Part shown: in pieces, positions 33,169-45,317 of the stretch
How the letters are laid out: every line of letters begins with the position of its first letter
How positions within the stretch are numbered: the first letter of the stretch is position 1
Source of the DNA: Aricia agestis
Lineage: Eukaryota > Arthropoda > Insecta > Lepidoptera > Lycaenidae
Assembly (NCBI RefSeq): GCF_905147365.1
Contig: NC_056412.1
Span: 18,406,001 to 18,470,000 of the forward strand
Reading direction: 5' to 3'
Length of the DNA: 64,000 nucleotides
The notes under the pieces: model-generated
The model's database searches: none
Seen by the model: only the letters and a program-made list of their open reading frames with translations
What the model was told of the DNA's origin: nothing
Position numbers and translations under genes: made by a program

Positions 33169-33989
33169 CCTGGTCGCGAAGGTTTGGCCTAAGCTTTATA
33201 CGGTTACGATGGTATTGTAGCTCTGATATTGCGATGATTTTGGGCTGTTACACTTTTAAACTTTTACGAGGCTATCGAACTTCTAAGAGGACGCTAAGCT
33301 ACGTAGTACATTTACTACGAGTTGTTTTTTACTAAGGATTATCGTAGATGACCTAAAATACCTACTACTGAATTTAAAAAACAAATTAATTTATTCTTTT
33401 AATTTATTACCATGCAAACATAATGCAAGCAATCATAAAACAATAGTCAATATAAAAGTAATTTAGGTCGTATTCACAATGCAGTTTGCATGAACTAAAA
33501 AATTGGCAAATATTTTTCATTTTCCAACGTAATTAATTCAATTATGTATTCACAAATTTTTCGTCCTTTCATGAATGTTTAATATTCACCTTGTAATAAA
33601 TAATACACAAATATAATATATTTTAAAGTTACACAAACGTGATTCAAATTAAAAAGTCGTCAAATATTTACTCGTGTTCAACCTAAAGTTAGATATTATA
33701 AATAAGTAACAACCATCCTTATTCTGGCAGGAATGTACATTATATACGTATACAGTTTCCTTATATACGATTGAATATTCCGGGAAAACGTTAACAGAAC
33801 GTGAGTAAAGTTGAAGTAATGGGAGTCAATATCGGGCGCTGTGGAGTCGCGGGTAATCTCGTTAGCTCGTATCGGGGGGGATTCTTATTTATATTTTTCT
33901 AATTTCATGTGGAATCGCTACACCACTATCATCAAAGTTAAAAAATCGAAGTTTTCTCTTAGCTGTCCACGTAGTTACCTACCATCCAT
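33169..33989. other. unassigned sequence
   Basis: 33195-33330 contains decayed words of the neighbouring minisatellite (GGTATTGTAGCTCTGATATT, CTACGTAGTA). No gene supported. Confidence 0.4.
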
Positions 33990-34142
33990 TACTTGTGTTA
34001 CTTTTAGTTCTATAATGAAAGTTGTCTGGAAGAAATCACTTGTAGCGATAAGACCGCTTTCTGTACTTTTTAATCTTAGTCACTTAGTTCTGTATATTGT
34101 CATGTTTGTTTTGGTGCAATAAAATATTTTCATTCATTCATT
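33990..34142 (+). mobile_element. LINE 3' end (RTE-like), with CATT tail
   Basis: AAAGTTGTCTGGAAGAAATC then TGTAGCGATAAGACCGC, a T-rich run, TGGTGCAATAAAATATTTT and a (CATT)n tail. From memory, 'TTGTCTGGAAGAGATCGC..TAGCGATAAGGCCGCC' followed by 'GTGCAATAAAG' is the 3' UTR signature of endonuclease/reverse-transcriptase LINEs in Lepidoptera. Only this end is clear; the 93-codon frame starting at 33841 is not recognisable as reverse transcriptase. Confidence 0.65.
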
Positions 34143-37140
34143 CATTCACCGTCAGCGCCTTATAGCTGATCCGGTAAAGGTTGTTTTGCCAAACGAATAG
34201 AACAAAATGCTTATAGAAATATTATATTTAAGCACATAGTAGTATCTTGTCGTTTCGCACGTTAGGTAGACGTTATGTCACGTCGTACTCAAGAAAATTT
34301 AATAAACGCGATTCAGGACTGTGCGCTATTTGATCCGCTATACTTTTTAAGCATATAAAAAACAGATGTTTGTAAGACGTATAGGATTTAAAGGGCACAA
34401 AATTTTACCTTAAGGATCTGAAAACATTCAGCATATTCAGAAACGCACTTGTTACTCCTGCAGTATCCCTGAACATAGAATAAATAGGCGATATTTATAA
34501 ATAAATGTAGATATATTTATACAAGTATCAGTCAATTTCACCAAAGCTTCGGGAATAGTTTAGGAGCTGATAAAATTACCCAAACTAATGTCCGAAGCGT
34601 TGAAAGGCCCTTGTAAAATAGTGTAATTAAATGCGCTTTGTTACTGGAGAGTTTCATTAGAAAAGCTTCACAACATTAAGTGGGTGACATGGTATAAATG
34701 TGCCGGTAAACAGAAGTGACACCCGCTAACATAAAGGGAACAATGCGAGTTCCGACGCGGTCCGCCTTTGTTGGGGTCCTTTTCAGGTCACTCTCAGTAC
34801 GCCAAAGAAATATTATTTGAAAAATATTATATAGCCATAATAAGCATTATGCATCATTATTTTACGTCTTCGGTACACAATAAAATTGCTAGTAAATGAT
34901 AAGATAATATAGAATTTGTTCAAAATAAAAGATTTTAGAATGAAATTCAGGACTCTGAGACTGTACTGCTAACCCTTTCTAAAAATATTTACAAAGAAGA
35001 AGGAAGGGGTTTAGTGTCTACTCTAAAAATTTTCTGTTACTACCTAAACCAGAACCAGTATTAGTTATCCAACACTATAAACAGGAAAATAGCTGAGAGT
35101 TGTTATCGGCATCATCCCTCTAATTTTAGTAGAGAACTCATTTCGAAAGTTCGACAGTTGCAGCGATAAATAGATAACTCTGAAACTTGTAGCTAGTTTT
35201 ATCAGATGCTCCACATTTATGTTTTTGGGTCCAATTTTATATATTATAAATTATTGAGAGAGAGAAAAGAAAGAGGAAAATCAAATAAAATATAATTATT
35301 ATCACGTTAAGGAAAAAATGTCATATAAACGTAACGTAAGTAAAAATTAATACCTTAGCGAAACCAACAAAATACACGAAAATGTTACTACGTGAATTTT
35401 TTTCTTTGCGTATTAACTAAATACGTTTAACATTTCAGTGTGAATAAATTCACAATTTATACAATTTGCACAATAATGTCGCTAATCCCGATGAAGTAAT
35501 CAAAATAACTCGGAGGAAATAAAATCCCGTGATTACTCAAAGAGTTTCAGCCTTAGCTTTTTTCGATCCCTCTGGATGTGAACGCTGGAGAAACATGATT
35601 TGTTTCGCTCCGATGCTCCGAGTTTCTAATGAAATCTTTTAGAAACATGTTAAAAATATTCCTCGGAATTGGTACGTTTCAGAAAATCAAAGAAGAAATT
35701 GAAACTCTGTTTGTGTTTCATTTTACGAGAAAATTATCTTTCGCTCTGCTAATATAAGGCAGCTCTTTTTGTAATATTTCATGAGCATGAATCGTAAATG
35801 AAAGCAAAATTGAATTTTGTTTATTACGTAAATGTTGGAATAAGGGCAAACCTTTGGAGGTTTCGCTGTAATAGATAATAATATTTGTTTGGTTATCAAA
35901 AGTTAATATTAAATGTTGCAATAATTACCATTCTTATTATTGCAAATCCTTATTATAATCGAGGGCCAGATAATCAAGATTCTCCTAGTTAAAAACGAAA
36001 ACAGCATTACATAATTCACATGTAACGTACAGAGTATTTAGTCTCCTTTATCAAATAGAACTATTTGGGAATGTTTTGCTGCCGCTGGCTCAAAGAATGC
36101 CTGCAAAATAAGCAACATTGGCAAAGAACCAAATTGAAGAGATAAGTCTGTTTGTTTAAGTTAGATAACTACAGACAGGCATTGGTTTAGCTTATTATCC
36201 AGAAACGGTTCTTGAAAACTTGTTTATTATTTTTATACAAATGTAATACTTAAATGTTTGTAAATCGAAAGATTAAACTGTAATTATATTTTAAATACGG
36301 TAAGCGATAAAAAAACAAATTGGTAAAATGATGTTTCCAATTCTAAAAAGCACGATGCAGGCTGATTGCATGTGATTGCTTAAAAAAAGAAACAGCCGAT
36401 GTGAAAAGATCGTTCCTGCACCTGATAGATTGCCAGCCGCGTTGGTCATCGTCCCACTGGGTTATGAGAGTTATAGCAGAAGAAAAACTTGTCTTGTTTA
36501 TAATGCACATAACAACGCAAGCCAGCATCACTGAAATCTGCGTAGTACATATTAAAATGACCTATCAAAACATTTCTATCAAATTCGCGGTATAGGCTCA
36601 AAATGCCTTAGGTAATCAATAAATTCAGTTACGGGCTTTCATTTTTCTAACTTTCCTTATTTATGGCTGTCTTATCCGTGGATTTATAGATGTTTTTAAT
36701 GTAAACTTTACTCGCCCTTCGCTACATTTTATTAGACGACCATAATTAAAATGGTGGCTTAAGACGCTCCCCCTACGGAGATGCCGTAATTTTTAAAGTC
36801 TTATTAACTCATAATTTGAAAGCTACAAAATTATACTTAAAATACAACAATAATCTTCAGCATATTATGAACATTCCTTTCTCCGTTATTAATTTCCTAT
36901 TTTTGTTTATTATACTCATGATATCAGTTTCCAAAGTAATACTAATTAATTTAAATTCAAGCATACATTCAGTATCTCCAGTATACATTCAGTATCACAA
37001 ACACACGCTAATAGATCGACAATATAATTATATTTGTCGTTTAATTTTTTTTAAGGTCAATTTTTAACTATCATAAGTAAAAAAATTGGATTTTGTTGCG
37101 ATCTCGGCAACGCGGCAAATGGCTTAAATATATTATTATT
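34143..37140. other. unassigned AT-rich sequence, about 3 kb
   Basis: This is the longest stretch without a recognisable repeat. Short frames at 35718, 36343/36401 and 36816 lack domain or splice signals. The paired opposite frames at 36343-36595 overlap and neither is supported. Unique intergenic or intronic sequence is the best description. Confidence 0.45.
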
Positions 37141-37205
37141 TAGCTAGATGTCGCCCGCAACTTCGTTCCGCCAAAATTCGTTTATCGCGCGATAACCGTA
37201 CATTT
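37141..37205 (+). repeat. CTAGATGTCGCCCGCAACTT repeat fragment
   Basis: TAGCTAGATGTCGCCCGCAA, CGCCAAAATTCGTTTATCGC and GATAACCGTACATTTTTA are the first about 65 bp of the CTAGTTG-type repeat, truncated afterwards. Confidence 0.65.
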
Positions 37206-37920
37206 TTACAATTTAAGTGTTATGCCTGTACGATGTTATATCACAAATTATTTGTACTCAAATGATAAAGATCAAAGTTTGTAAATCTGCTTGCAATTCC
37301 TTCACACAAAAACCTATGAATAGATTATGATTGCTGCCTTACTAGTAGTCTCTAGGCCATTTTATCCTAAACACTAGCGTCATTACACTATGAGAATACT
37401 TCCCGTGGACCACAGTACTGACGTTGGTAAAAACTAGTGTAAGATAAAATTAATTTAGATTTAATCTTCTCGATAAAATTAGATGATATTAAAGATAAAG
37501 TTTTGTTTTATTAGTAAAATTTACCTGGCCCGATATTTTCTGCTCTACTTGGCGAAAACTGTTGCATACGCGTACCTGTAACAAAAGTTTATACAATAAG
37601 AGCGCTGTTGAAAAGTTTTAATGTTTTAATTTAGCAAAGTAGAGCATTATTTGCATAACGGTGTACGAACGTATATTTTAACAATAGCCTGTTAACGTAT
37701 TACTAGATTTTCAAATTTACGCTTTTCAGAGACGTTGAATACAATTGAATATAAATAATCTGTAGACGAAAAGGTGTTTGACACCGCAGTAGGCGTAAAA
37801 CCCATTATCTTTTGTCGTGAAATCTGATTTTGCATATACGCTGAAGTTGGCACTCAGAGAGATTAATAATTATATTTTCTTGGTAAAAACTTTGATATAA
37901 ACTCATTTTCCAGCCAATCT
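37206..37920. other. unassigned AT-rich sequence
   Basis: Nothing recognised. Confidence 0.4.
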
Positions 37921-38247
37921 TTTCATATTTTAAAATACTCAGTAAAATATATCTGACTGCGTATGCTACTGTTTTATTATTAAGAGAATCTAGTTTAAAG
38001 CTAGAGACACCAGTAACAGAGTCCAGACACAGTGGTCTCCTGGACAAATTTTAATTAAAGGCCTACTTTGTTATATAAAGCATTTCATATTTTAAAATAC
38101 TCAGTAAAATATATCTGACTGCGTATGCTACTGTTTTATTATTAAGAGAATCTAGTTTAAAGCTAGAGACACCAGTAACAGAGTCCAGACACAGTGGTCT
38201 CCTGGACAAATTTTAATTAAAGGCCTACTTTGTTATATAAAGCATTT
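37921..38247. repeat. exact tandem duplication, 162-bp unit
   Basis: 37921-38082 and 38083-38244 appear identical base for base (TTTCATATTTTAAAATACTC ... TTATATAAAGCA, with 3 bp of shared junction TTT). No mismatch was seen by eye, so the event is recent, polymorphic, or an assembly artefact. An 80-codon minus-strand frame starts inside the first unit but has no signature. Confidence 0.95.
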
Positions 38248-38349
38248 TCAAACTTCGGTTAAAAATGCGTTACTAATTATATTATATACCACAGTAATTA
38301 ATTAATCTAAATATTAAATACCACAGTAATTAATAAATCTAAGTTTAAT

Positions 38350-38682
38350 ACGTGGGAGAGCCATGCTTCGGCACGAATGGGCCGGCTCGACCGGATAAAT
38401 ACCACGTTCTCACAGAAAACCGGCGTGAAACAGCGCTTGCACTGTGTTTCGCCGAGTGAGTGAGTTTACCGGAGGCCCAATCCCCTAACCCCTACCCTAT
38501 TCCCTTCCCTACCCTCAACTATTCCCTTCCCTTCCCTTCCCTCCGCTATTACCCTATTCCCTCTTAAAAGGCCGGCAACGCACTTGCAGCTCTTCTGATG
38601 CTGCGAGTGTCCATGGGCGACGGAAGTTGCTTTCCATCAGGTGACCCGTTTGCTCGTTTGCCCCCTTATTTCATAAAAAAAA
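38350..38682 (+). mobile_element. LINE-tailed SINE, copy C
   Basis: A full-length copy from ACGTGGGAGAGCCATGCTTC to CCCCCTTATTTCATAAAAAA with the CCCTTCCCTTCC-rich centre. Its tail encodes KGRQRTCSS-type LINE C-terminal residues (here [17 protein letters not shown]) followed by LLSIR and TGA. With copy E it is the reference structure for the family. Confidence 0.9.
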
Positions 38683-38974
38683 GTACCATTTGTATTTTTT
38701 ATTGGAGTAACATTGAAAAGACAGCTTCTAGGGTTGAGGTTATATTATCAGCCATAAGCCAGAATACTTAAAATAATATAAAATTGTCTCAAATTTGAAT
38801 AAGAATACGTAATTATATATACTACACGATTGTCTCAAGCCTATTTTGGCAAGGAAGTATCCTAATATCGACATATGGAAGAAGTTATTATATTAGCGAA
38901 TAATAACACAACTGGGTTAGCCGTCTGCCAAATACGTATTGCAAATTGGTCCTCTTTGTGGAGCCATACAGATA

Positions 38975-39180
38975 TACTATTAGGTTTTGCCCGCAACCTC
39001 GTCTGCGCGAAAATTCGATTTCGCTGAAACTGTACAGTGTATAATACTTTTACGGGATAAAAACTATCCTGTATCTTTTCCCGGTACTCAAAGCACATCA
39101 GAAGTATATTGTTGAAATTAATTAAGCGGTTTAAACGTAAAGGATAAAAGAAACAGATAAACTGTTAAATATAGTATGTC
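38975..39180 (+). repeat. degenerate CTAGTTG-type repeat
   Basis: TTTTGCCCGCAACCTCGTCT, GGGATAAAAACTATCCTGTA and TTTCCCGGTACTCAAAGCAC follow the family order; the 3' part is eroded. The antisense 78-codon frame is a by-product. Confidence 0.65.
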
Positions 39181-39254
39181 TGTCATAAGATTTTACTAGG
39201 GGGATTGCGTAAAATATTATATTTATCATAATGATAACAACATTAGAACGGGAG

Positions 39255-39759
39255 CCCTAGAACATTTTTTTTTCATTACTATCAATCTATTTTTTTGGTA
39301 ACTTCATTTTGATAAGACGAACAACAATTATTTTATTTGCGAGATATCTCGAAAGTGGTAGCTAACAGAGGGTTCCGTTATAGGGTTCTGTAATCAACAA
39401 AACTTGGTTGACTACTGAACCCTAATACGCAACCCTAACAAGTTATTTTTTTTTTACATTGATAGGTTAATTCTTCAAGCCCAATAAGAGCACCGGTGAT
39501 CGCGACAACAATAGAATACAAAGCATTTCCTGGAATCTGCGATCGAAGTATTAATAGTTATATAATTTAGGAGTATTATTGTCCTACAAATAGAACAATC
39601 CATATTTTAGGACCATCAAGTCAAAATATGAAATCCTTTCTATTTCTGTTAGCTGCCACTTTCAAAAATTTTTGCAGATAAAAATGTTGTTCGTCTTATC
39701 AAAATGAATCTACTCACAAAAAATTTGCTTTATAGTAATAAAAAAAAATTGTTCTAGGG
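39255..39759. mobile_element. long foldback element, CCCTAGAACA ends (copy 1)
   Basis: Terminal CCCTAGAACA / TGTTCTAGGG with extended A/T-rich subterminal pairing. The centre contains an inner palindrome, AGGGTTCTGTAATCAACAAA facing GGTTGACTACTGAACCCT. The second, better preserved copy is at 47468-47924 and shares ATAGAACAATCCATATTTTAGG and ATCTACTCACAAAAAATTTG-like segments. No ORF. Confidence 0.7.
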
Positions 39760-40634
39760 CTGTACTACATATTTTATATTTTAGGACCATAATAAAATAA
39801 AATAAGTACATAATTATTATTATAATTATTATAATTCGCTTAACAACTATTTTGAATCATGTTTATAATAGCCTAAAAATATGACGTGTCATACGAAAAG
39901 AAACAAAATATTTGGAACTGTTTCCCCAAAAGTGAAAACTTGGACATTGGTCCAAAATTTGTTCAGTATAAAAAGCACATAAATAGTATATTAAAAATTT
40001 AAAATCGACAAATACCTTTTTGCTATTACTAATTTGAAATATTAATAACCCTATTTTGTTGTATTGTATTGTTTGATTCTTCTGTAATGTTAATTTAATA
40101 GTCGTATACTTTATTACATATTATATTTTGTTGTTGAAATTTATTAGCGCATGTAGTGTTTGTCTTTAAGTAATTGTTCCACTGAATGTTAATTAAAGCG
40201 TATTTTGTACTCTATTATAAGTGTTAGCAATTGTTGACAAAACTTTTAGAATAAATAAATTGTAAAGCTCAAAACTGTTATTAGTTTATTAGGTGAGGTG
40301 GGTAAAGAAAAAAATGATTGATGTTGACAAGAGCGCCTGAACCCTTTTTAGGGTAATATTTAACCCTTTCATACTTGTACAGCGTCGTTCACGAGCTCAA
40401 ACTTTGCTCATTTCAAAATCATATAGAAACATATTTCAAATCGAATACAGGCGTAAAGCAGTATCATAAATTAAATTTAATACTATTTTGTTTATTTTTG
40501 TTTTTTATTAAAGCAACTTAAAATTAGTGCCGAAAGTGTGCATCATATTGTGTACTTACCAAAGTAATATTTTCTTAACTTTTTACAGATTTTCAATTAC
40601 TTCTATTACTGCGGTAGTAGATTCTTAGTAATGG
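39760..40634. other. unassigned AT-rich sequence
   Basis: Nothing recognised. Confidence 0.4.
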
Positions 40635-40790
40635 TGGCTGTCTAATCCTCGCGGTACGCAACCGCGACCGACAATAAAATCAAAATATAAAATGCCACTT
40701 TATGAACTAGAGTCTAGAGTCTAGACTATAGGTCTCATACTCTACCAACATCGGTCTAGTGACCGATGCTTTGTAGTGGCGTAGAGGAAT
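40635..40790 (+). mobile_element. partial copy of the CGCGACCGACAAAAT TIR element
   Basis: GGTACGCAACCGCGACCGAC, AAAATGCCACTTTATGA, CATCGGTCTAGTGACCGATG and TTTGTAGTGGCGTAGAGG match parts of both arms of the 62082-62718 element. It lacks an opposite arm, so it is a truncated or rearranged copy. Confidence 0.6.
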
Positions 40791-41061
40791 ATTAAATGGA
40801 TCGGAAAGCCACCTTTATAAGTAACTGTTTGCTGTATGGCAGTTACCCATTTACCCGGTAAACACTATCTAACTTTTTATGGCCACGAAGACATTGTTTT
40901 ATTCAAACATTGGCTCATGGCCGGCATTTTCTCCTTCATAACCCAACCTTTGGATGTCGTCCAAATTGTATAGTCATATATCTTGACGAGTGACCGAGCT
41001 TTACACGTAAAATATCATGCAGCAATATGCTCAGGGTCCGTTTAATCATTATTATAATATT

Positions 41062-41810
41062 ATCTATATATTAATACGTGAGCCAAAAACTTTGTATCCC
41101 TTTTGACGAAAAATGGGAAAACGTAGGTGAATGAAATTTTGCACAGTTATAGTTTATATGGTGAAGGAGTGCATCGAGCTAATATTATTTTAAAATTATG
41201 CTTTTATCATAAATTTTTTAACAAATAAAACATTACACACACTACAACACACACACTAGGAAAAATGACAGATTTTTGAGTGACAAGCCTATACATACGA
41301 ATTATACTCGTTTATTTATGGTTGATCTATATATTAATACGTGAGCCAAAAACTTTGTCTCCCTTTTAACGAAAAATGGGGAAACGTAGGTGAATGAAAT
41401 TTTGCACAGCTATAGTTTATATGCTGAAGGAGTGCATCGTGCTAATATTATTTTAAAATTATGCTTTTATCATACATTTTTTTAACAAATAAAACATTAC
41501 ACACACTACAACACACACACTAGGAAAAATGACAGATTTTTGAGTGACAAGCCTATACATACGAATTATACTCTTTTATTTATGGTTGAAGTCTGTTGAC
41601 AAAAAGGTGACAAATTGAAAATGGATTATAGTTTTTTATTGAATCTTAGATACTATTAGACAATGCTTACACGGCCAGTCCGAGATCAGCTGAGTCCCAG
41701 AGACAAGAGTTGAAAAAAAGTATGATAAAAATATAGGTAGTATTCCTAATATAAAGTCGTTGAAACTAAGGTCGAATTTCGACCATTGGGCGATCTCTAG
41801 TAATATTTTA
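41062..41810. repeat. dispersed repeat with internal 264-bp tandem duplication
   Basis: 41062-41325 and 41326-41589 are near-identical (TCTATATATTAATACGTGAG ... TTATTTATGGTTGA) with about ten differences, for example TATCCCTTTTGACG vs TCTCCCTTTTAACG. The continuing sequence ends GGTCGAATTTCGACCATTGG GCGATCTCTAGTA. The start and end are phrases I recognise from a common lepidopteran repeat, so the element itself contains a duplicated 5' module. Confidence 0.8.
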
Positions 41811-41879
41811 ATACGACAACATATTTGAAGCGAGAAATTGTAGTTGTATCGGTAATGGGTATGGATTAAACACGTTAAA

Positions 41880-42000
41880 CTTGCGTTTAAGGCGTTGTGT
41901 TTAATACGCTATCTGAATGCTTTCAACGAAATTGCTTCAGTGGTTTGGGCGCGAAGGGATAACAGACAGACATACTTTCACATTTATAATATTAGCATGT
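41880..42000 (+). repeat. degenerate CTAGTTG-type repeat, 3' half
   Basis: TTGCTTCAGTGGTTTGGGCG, CAGACAGACATACTTTCACA and TTTATAATATTAGCATG correspond to the 3' half of the 9775-9964 type. Confidence 0.65.
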
Positions 42001-42009
42001 ACCATCGAG

Positions 42010-42154
42010 GAAATTGATTCCTTGGCAGTTGACAGTTAGTTGGTCGGATCATGTCAATTCAATGTTAATTATTGTGATCGGTCGGATGGGTTTGACTTAA
42101 CGCAACCAAATTACTGAGGTCCGCCATCTACCTAGGAATCAACTTCTCTGATCT
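42010..42154. mobile_element. MITE, GAAATTGATTCC family (copy 2)
   Basis: Ends GAAATTGATTCCTTGGCAGT and (reverse complement) GAAGTTGATTCCTAGGTAGA. The interior reads TCGGATCATGTCAATTCAATG and GTCGGATGGGTTTGACTTAA, the reverse complement of the copy at 20163-20291. A third copy is at 56391-56509. Confidence 0.7.
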
Positions 42155-44309
42155 GGGGGCACGGCAGTGCCCCTGCCAAGGCGAGCTAAGCGAAGCGCAA
42201 GGGTACTACCTACCTCTTCTCGAAACGTTTCGTCGTATTTTTGAACCCTCGTAACTTTGATTTGGATAATAGTACTTTACCTTTTGTTAGTCCCTACGGT
42301 ATACAATTGCTCCCAGTATATTCTAGACAGTGTCTCTATTGTGCAGACAAGACCGATTACTTTTTTGCACTCTATACAATATTATGTACACATGAAAACA
42401 CTAACAATATTCCACCATGTGTATGTGCGAGTCAATGAACTGTCCATTGGTGAATCTATGCACCCAACCACTGCAGAAATTATTGCCAGTTTACAAACAA
42501 TTGAACACAAAGCTTTCAGAGGGAATGTCAACTAAATTCCTGCTTTACTTGTATGGAAACATTGCATTGGTGATACATGCATTAAGTGCAGACGTTATTG
42601 AAACACGTATTTACATTACAATATTCTTGTTAAATTGAAAAATTATTCATATATTTGACGCGGACGGAGTCGTGGGCAATAGCTAGTGAGAAATATACAT
42701 CCAACAGATTAATATACCCTTTCTATACCTGTTTGTTAAGGATAGCTCCATAAAGTAACGTTAATTACTATTGATTTTGTGAACATAAGGCGCAAAAATA
42801 AATATACTAAAATAATCGTATCTCAGCTCCGATATTACTTAGAACCATTTTTATTACTAATATATGTTCCTCTAATGTGGTGCTACAAAATAATATTGGT
42901 TTAATCCCTGGCCGCTGGAAAAAAAATAACGCCACAGGTCCATACAAAGTTACTCAATGCCCTTTCTATGTACACGAAGTTAAAAGTATTGCACAAAGTT
43001 GGTGAACTATAATTTTATTTTTGTTTTACTAATGTTTTTACTTAAGTTTAATACAGGTTTAGTTAAGTATTAAGATTAATGAACTAAATAGCATAGGTAA
43101 ATGATATTTATCACTCGCGACAGATCGCAACCTCATCGCCGCTTACCCCGTAACTATATATTTTATTTAAATAGCGGCGTGATCGCGCTGCTATATACAA
43201 TTACAACTATATACAATAATTGCTTGTGATCTTGCGGTCTAGCGACCAAACCGCTCGTTCGCACGGACACATAGACACCGAGCCTCATAATATTTATCTG
43301 TTTCCGAGAAATAAAAGTGTTTTGTCTCTACTGACCTACAGGCTTTTATGGCATATGGATGACACTACCATGGACGCAAGGATTAGTAGCTTTTGTCACT
43401 CAAAATGACACCAGCATCAGTTTTCATTTGGGACATGCAATATGATACACATTACACACATTGACGGGAAATTCCTCAAATGATACTTTACAAAATGGCC
43501 GCATTAGTAACTTTAGATAGTAGATACAGTTCGGCACCAAAAGGTATGCTGCCTGACTTTTTTAATAAAGTAGGAAGCATAGTAATACTTTACTTCAGCA
43601 TTAATAAAACGCTTCACAGCTTCTGGAATTTCGTGCGATAAAAATAAAATATTGCAAAAATTCATTCAGTTTTGATGTTTGATTATAAAGTGAGATGTGA
43701 AAATTAAAAATATAATTTGTCGAAACAAATGAGCGGACGTAAAAGCTAATGAGGCAATCGCTCTCCCGGCGCTAATCTAGAAGTTCATTTCGCTCCGCTT
43801 ACCCAGCTCATAATATTTTACTATATTATTCTTTGTATATCAAATTTTATGACACCGCTTTAAAAAGTTATTAGTTCACAAAACTTTGCATGAATTGAGC
43901 ATACTTTTAAGTGTCAGCACATTTTATGTGACATACCCGGTTTGATCACAATAAAGGCTGTAGAGGGTCCTCTTTTGACGATAATGCATGCTGTTAATAG
44001 CTTAGCAATCATGACTATTAATCGTAACTCAAAGTGACGAAAGAACTTTACAATGACTTTCAAGTCCATGAAAGTTGCATGTAGTTATGAGACATATAAC
44101 ATGCAAGAATAATTATTTAGCACGCGGATATAATCGGCAGTAGCATGTGGATGCGCATAGCCCAACAGATATGAGCTAGGTCACTCCATCGACACCTGCG
44201 ACAATTTGTAATTCATCCACTTGCATACACACGCTCTCTTGTCAATATCACCAAACTATTATACTTTGATTACATTAATATATATTATATACATTAACAT
44301 TGACATATT
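42155..44309. other. unassigned sequence with small repeat fragments
   Basis: 42157-42215 (GGGGCACGGCAGTGCCCCTG; hairpin GGGGCAC/GTGCCCC) resembles a dispersed repeat end. 42655-42690 (GACGCGGACGGAGTCGTGGG CAATAGCTAGT) is the reverse start of the CTAGCTGTTGCCC repeat. 43223-43270 carries GTCTAGCGACCAAACCGCTC GTTCGCACGGAC, shared with 61490-61533 and perhaps tRNA-derived. No gene: the frames at 42241-42638 overlap in three phases without signatures. Confidence 0.45.
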
Positions 44310-45047
44310 TTAAGATCCAATAGAATCGCTGCGCTGAGCGAGGTCACGGCAAGCTCACGTCAATAGACGGGTCCACACCAAGCGAGCAGCCTCGGGCGAG
44401 CCTCGCCGCTTGCGGCTAACGGCGAGACGACGGATTGTACACAGCGAGGCAGCCTCGCTCGAACAGCCCGAGCAGAAAGACACGATGGAACCGCACGTAC
44501 GCACTGCCGTGACAGCTTATGCTTTTATTTTGCTATGTGTAACTATAAAAAATAGGAGATCTCGTCTGTATGATCCTAACAAAAACTCAATTTTTTTAGA
44601 TCCTTAACTGGAATATTCTTTTTGCGGCTGATTTCTCTCCAAGAATCTTCCCTCATCCCCCTGTTAGTGTAATTAGGATCCCTGGCATCTCAAAGCCATA
44701 CATTTGCGGCGTATAAACTTATTAGTTGTCGACACTGATCGTTCATTTTTGAATGCGGCACAAACCAAAACACCTGACGTCCACACTGCGTAAGGCAAAC
44801 GACCGAGGCACCTTTGAGCAAACCGACACCGATCAGCTCGGCAGCGCGCGCGTTTGCTCGAGCCTGAACATGCGCCCGCCTCGGGCGAGTAACGTCCACA
44901 CCAAATAAGCGGTACTTCGCATGCTGCGCGCGGCGGGACTCGCCCGCGGCTGCTCGCTTGGTGTGGACCCGCCTAATGAAGCGATTGTATTGGATCTCAA
45001 AAACACATTCCTTGCTACACATCTCTGGTGGAAACGTAGCCTTACCC
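44310..45047. mobile_element. MITE, TTTCCACCARARATGT family (copy 2, split by an insertion)
   Basis: Left part AATAGAATCGCTGCGCTGAG ... CAAGCTCACGTCAAT (to 44364) and right part GAAGCGATTGTATTGGATCT ... TGGTGGAAACGTAGCCTTA (44978-45047) together match the uninterrupted copy at 10511-10678. The extreme left arm is eroded. The insertion point is exactly at the CACGTCAAT|GAAGC junction. Confidence 0.8.
44365..44974. mobile_element. 610-bp TIR element with AAT target duplication, nested in a MITE
   Basis: Ends AGACGGGTCCACACCAAGCG and (reverse complement) AGGCGGGTCCACACCAAGCG AGCAGC. AAT lies on both sides (44362-44364, 44975-44977), while the empty site at 10511-10678 has a single AAT. The interior is strikingly GC-rich near both ends (CTCGGGCGAGCCTCGCCGCT; GCGCGCGGCGGGACTCGCCC) and carries inverted copies of GTCCACACCAA. 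Both interior frames (44410, 44690) lack transposase motifs, so it is non-autonomous. The TSD length suggests PIF/Harbinger. Confidence 0.85.
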
Positions 45048-45317
45048 GCGGTTTATTACGCAAAACAAAATAGTACAGTTAAGATTTTTTATCACAATAA
45101 TATGAGTTTAAAACTGGGATAAACTAGTAAAATCAGAATTAATCGTTAAGCCCCGAAATATAAAAAGCGTAACCACAATGTTATATGAGTTGTGAACTTC
45201 AAATTAGTTTGGGGTAGTTTGCCCGCAGGTAAGCCTATTTTGATAAATTACAAGACCTTGTCGTACCCTTAAAAGTTACGTTGCTGACTAAATAAAGATT
45301 TATTTTTATTATATAAA
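45048..45317. other. unassigned sequence
   Basis: Nothing recognised. Confidence 0.4.

Noticed and set aside
36343..36595. Overlapping plus and minus ORFs
   Set aside because: Mutually antisense and without signatures; no reason to prefer either strand.
44690..45022. 110-codon Arg/Ala-rich minus-strand ORF
   Set aside because: It lies across the GC-rich right end of the nested 610-bp element; composition explains the length and there are no transposase motifs.
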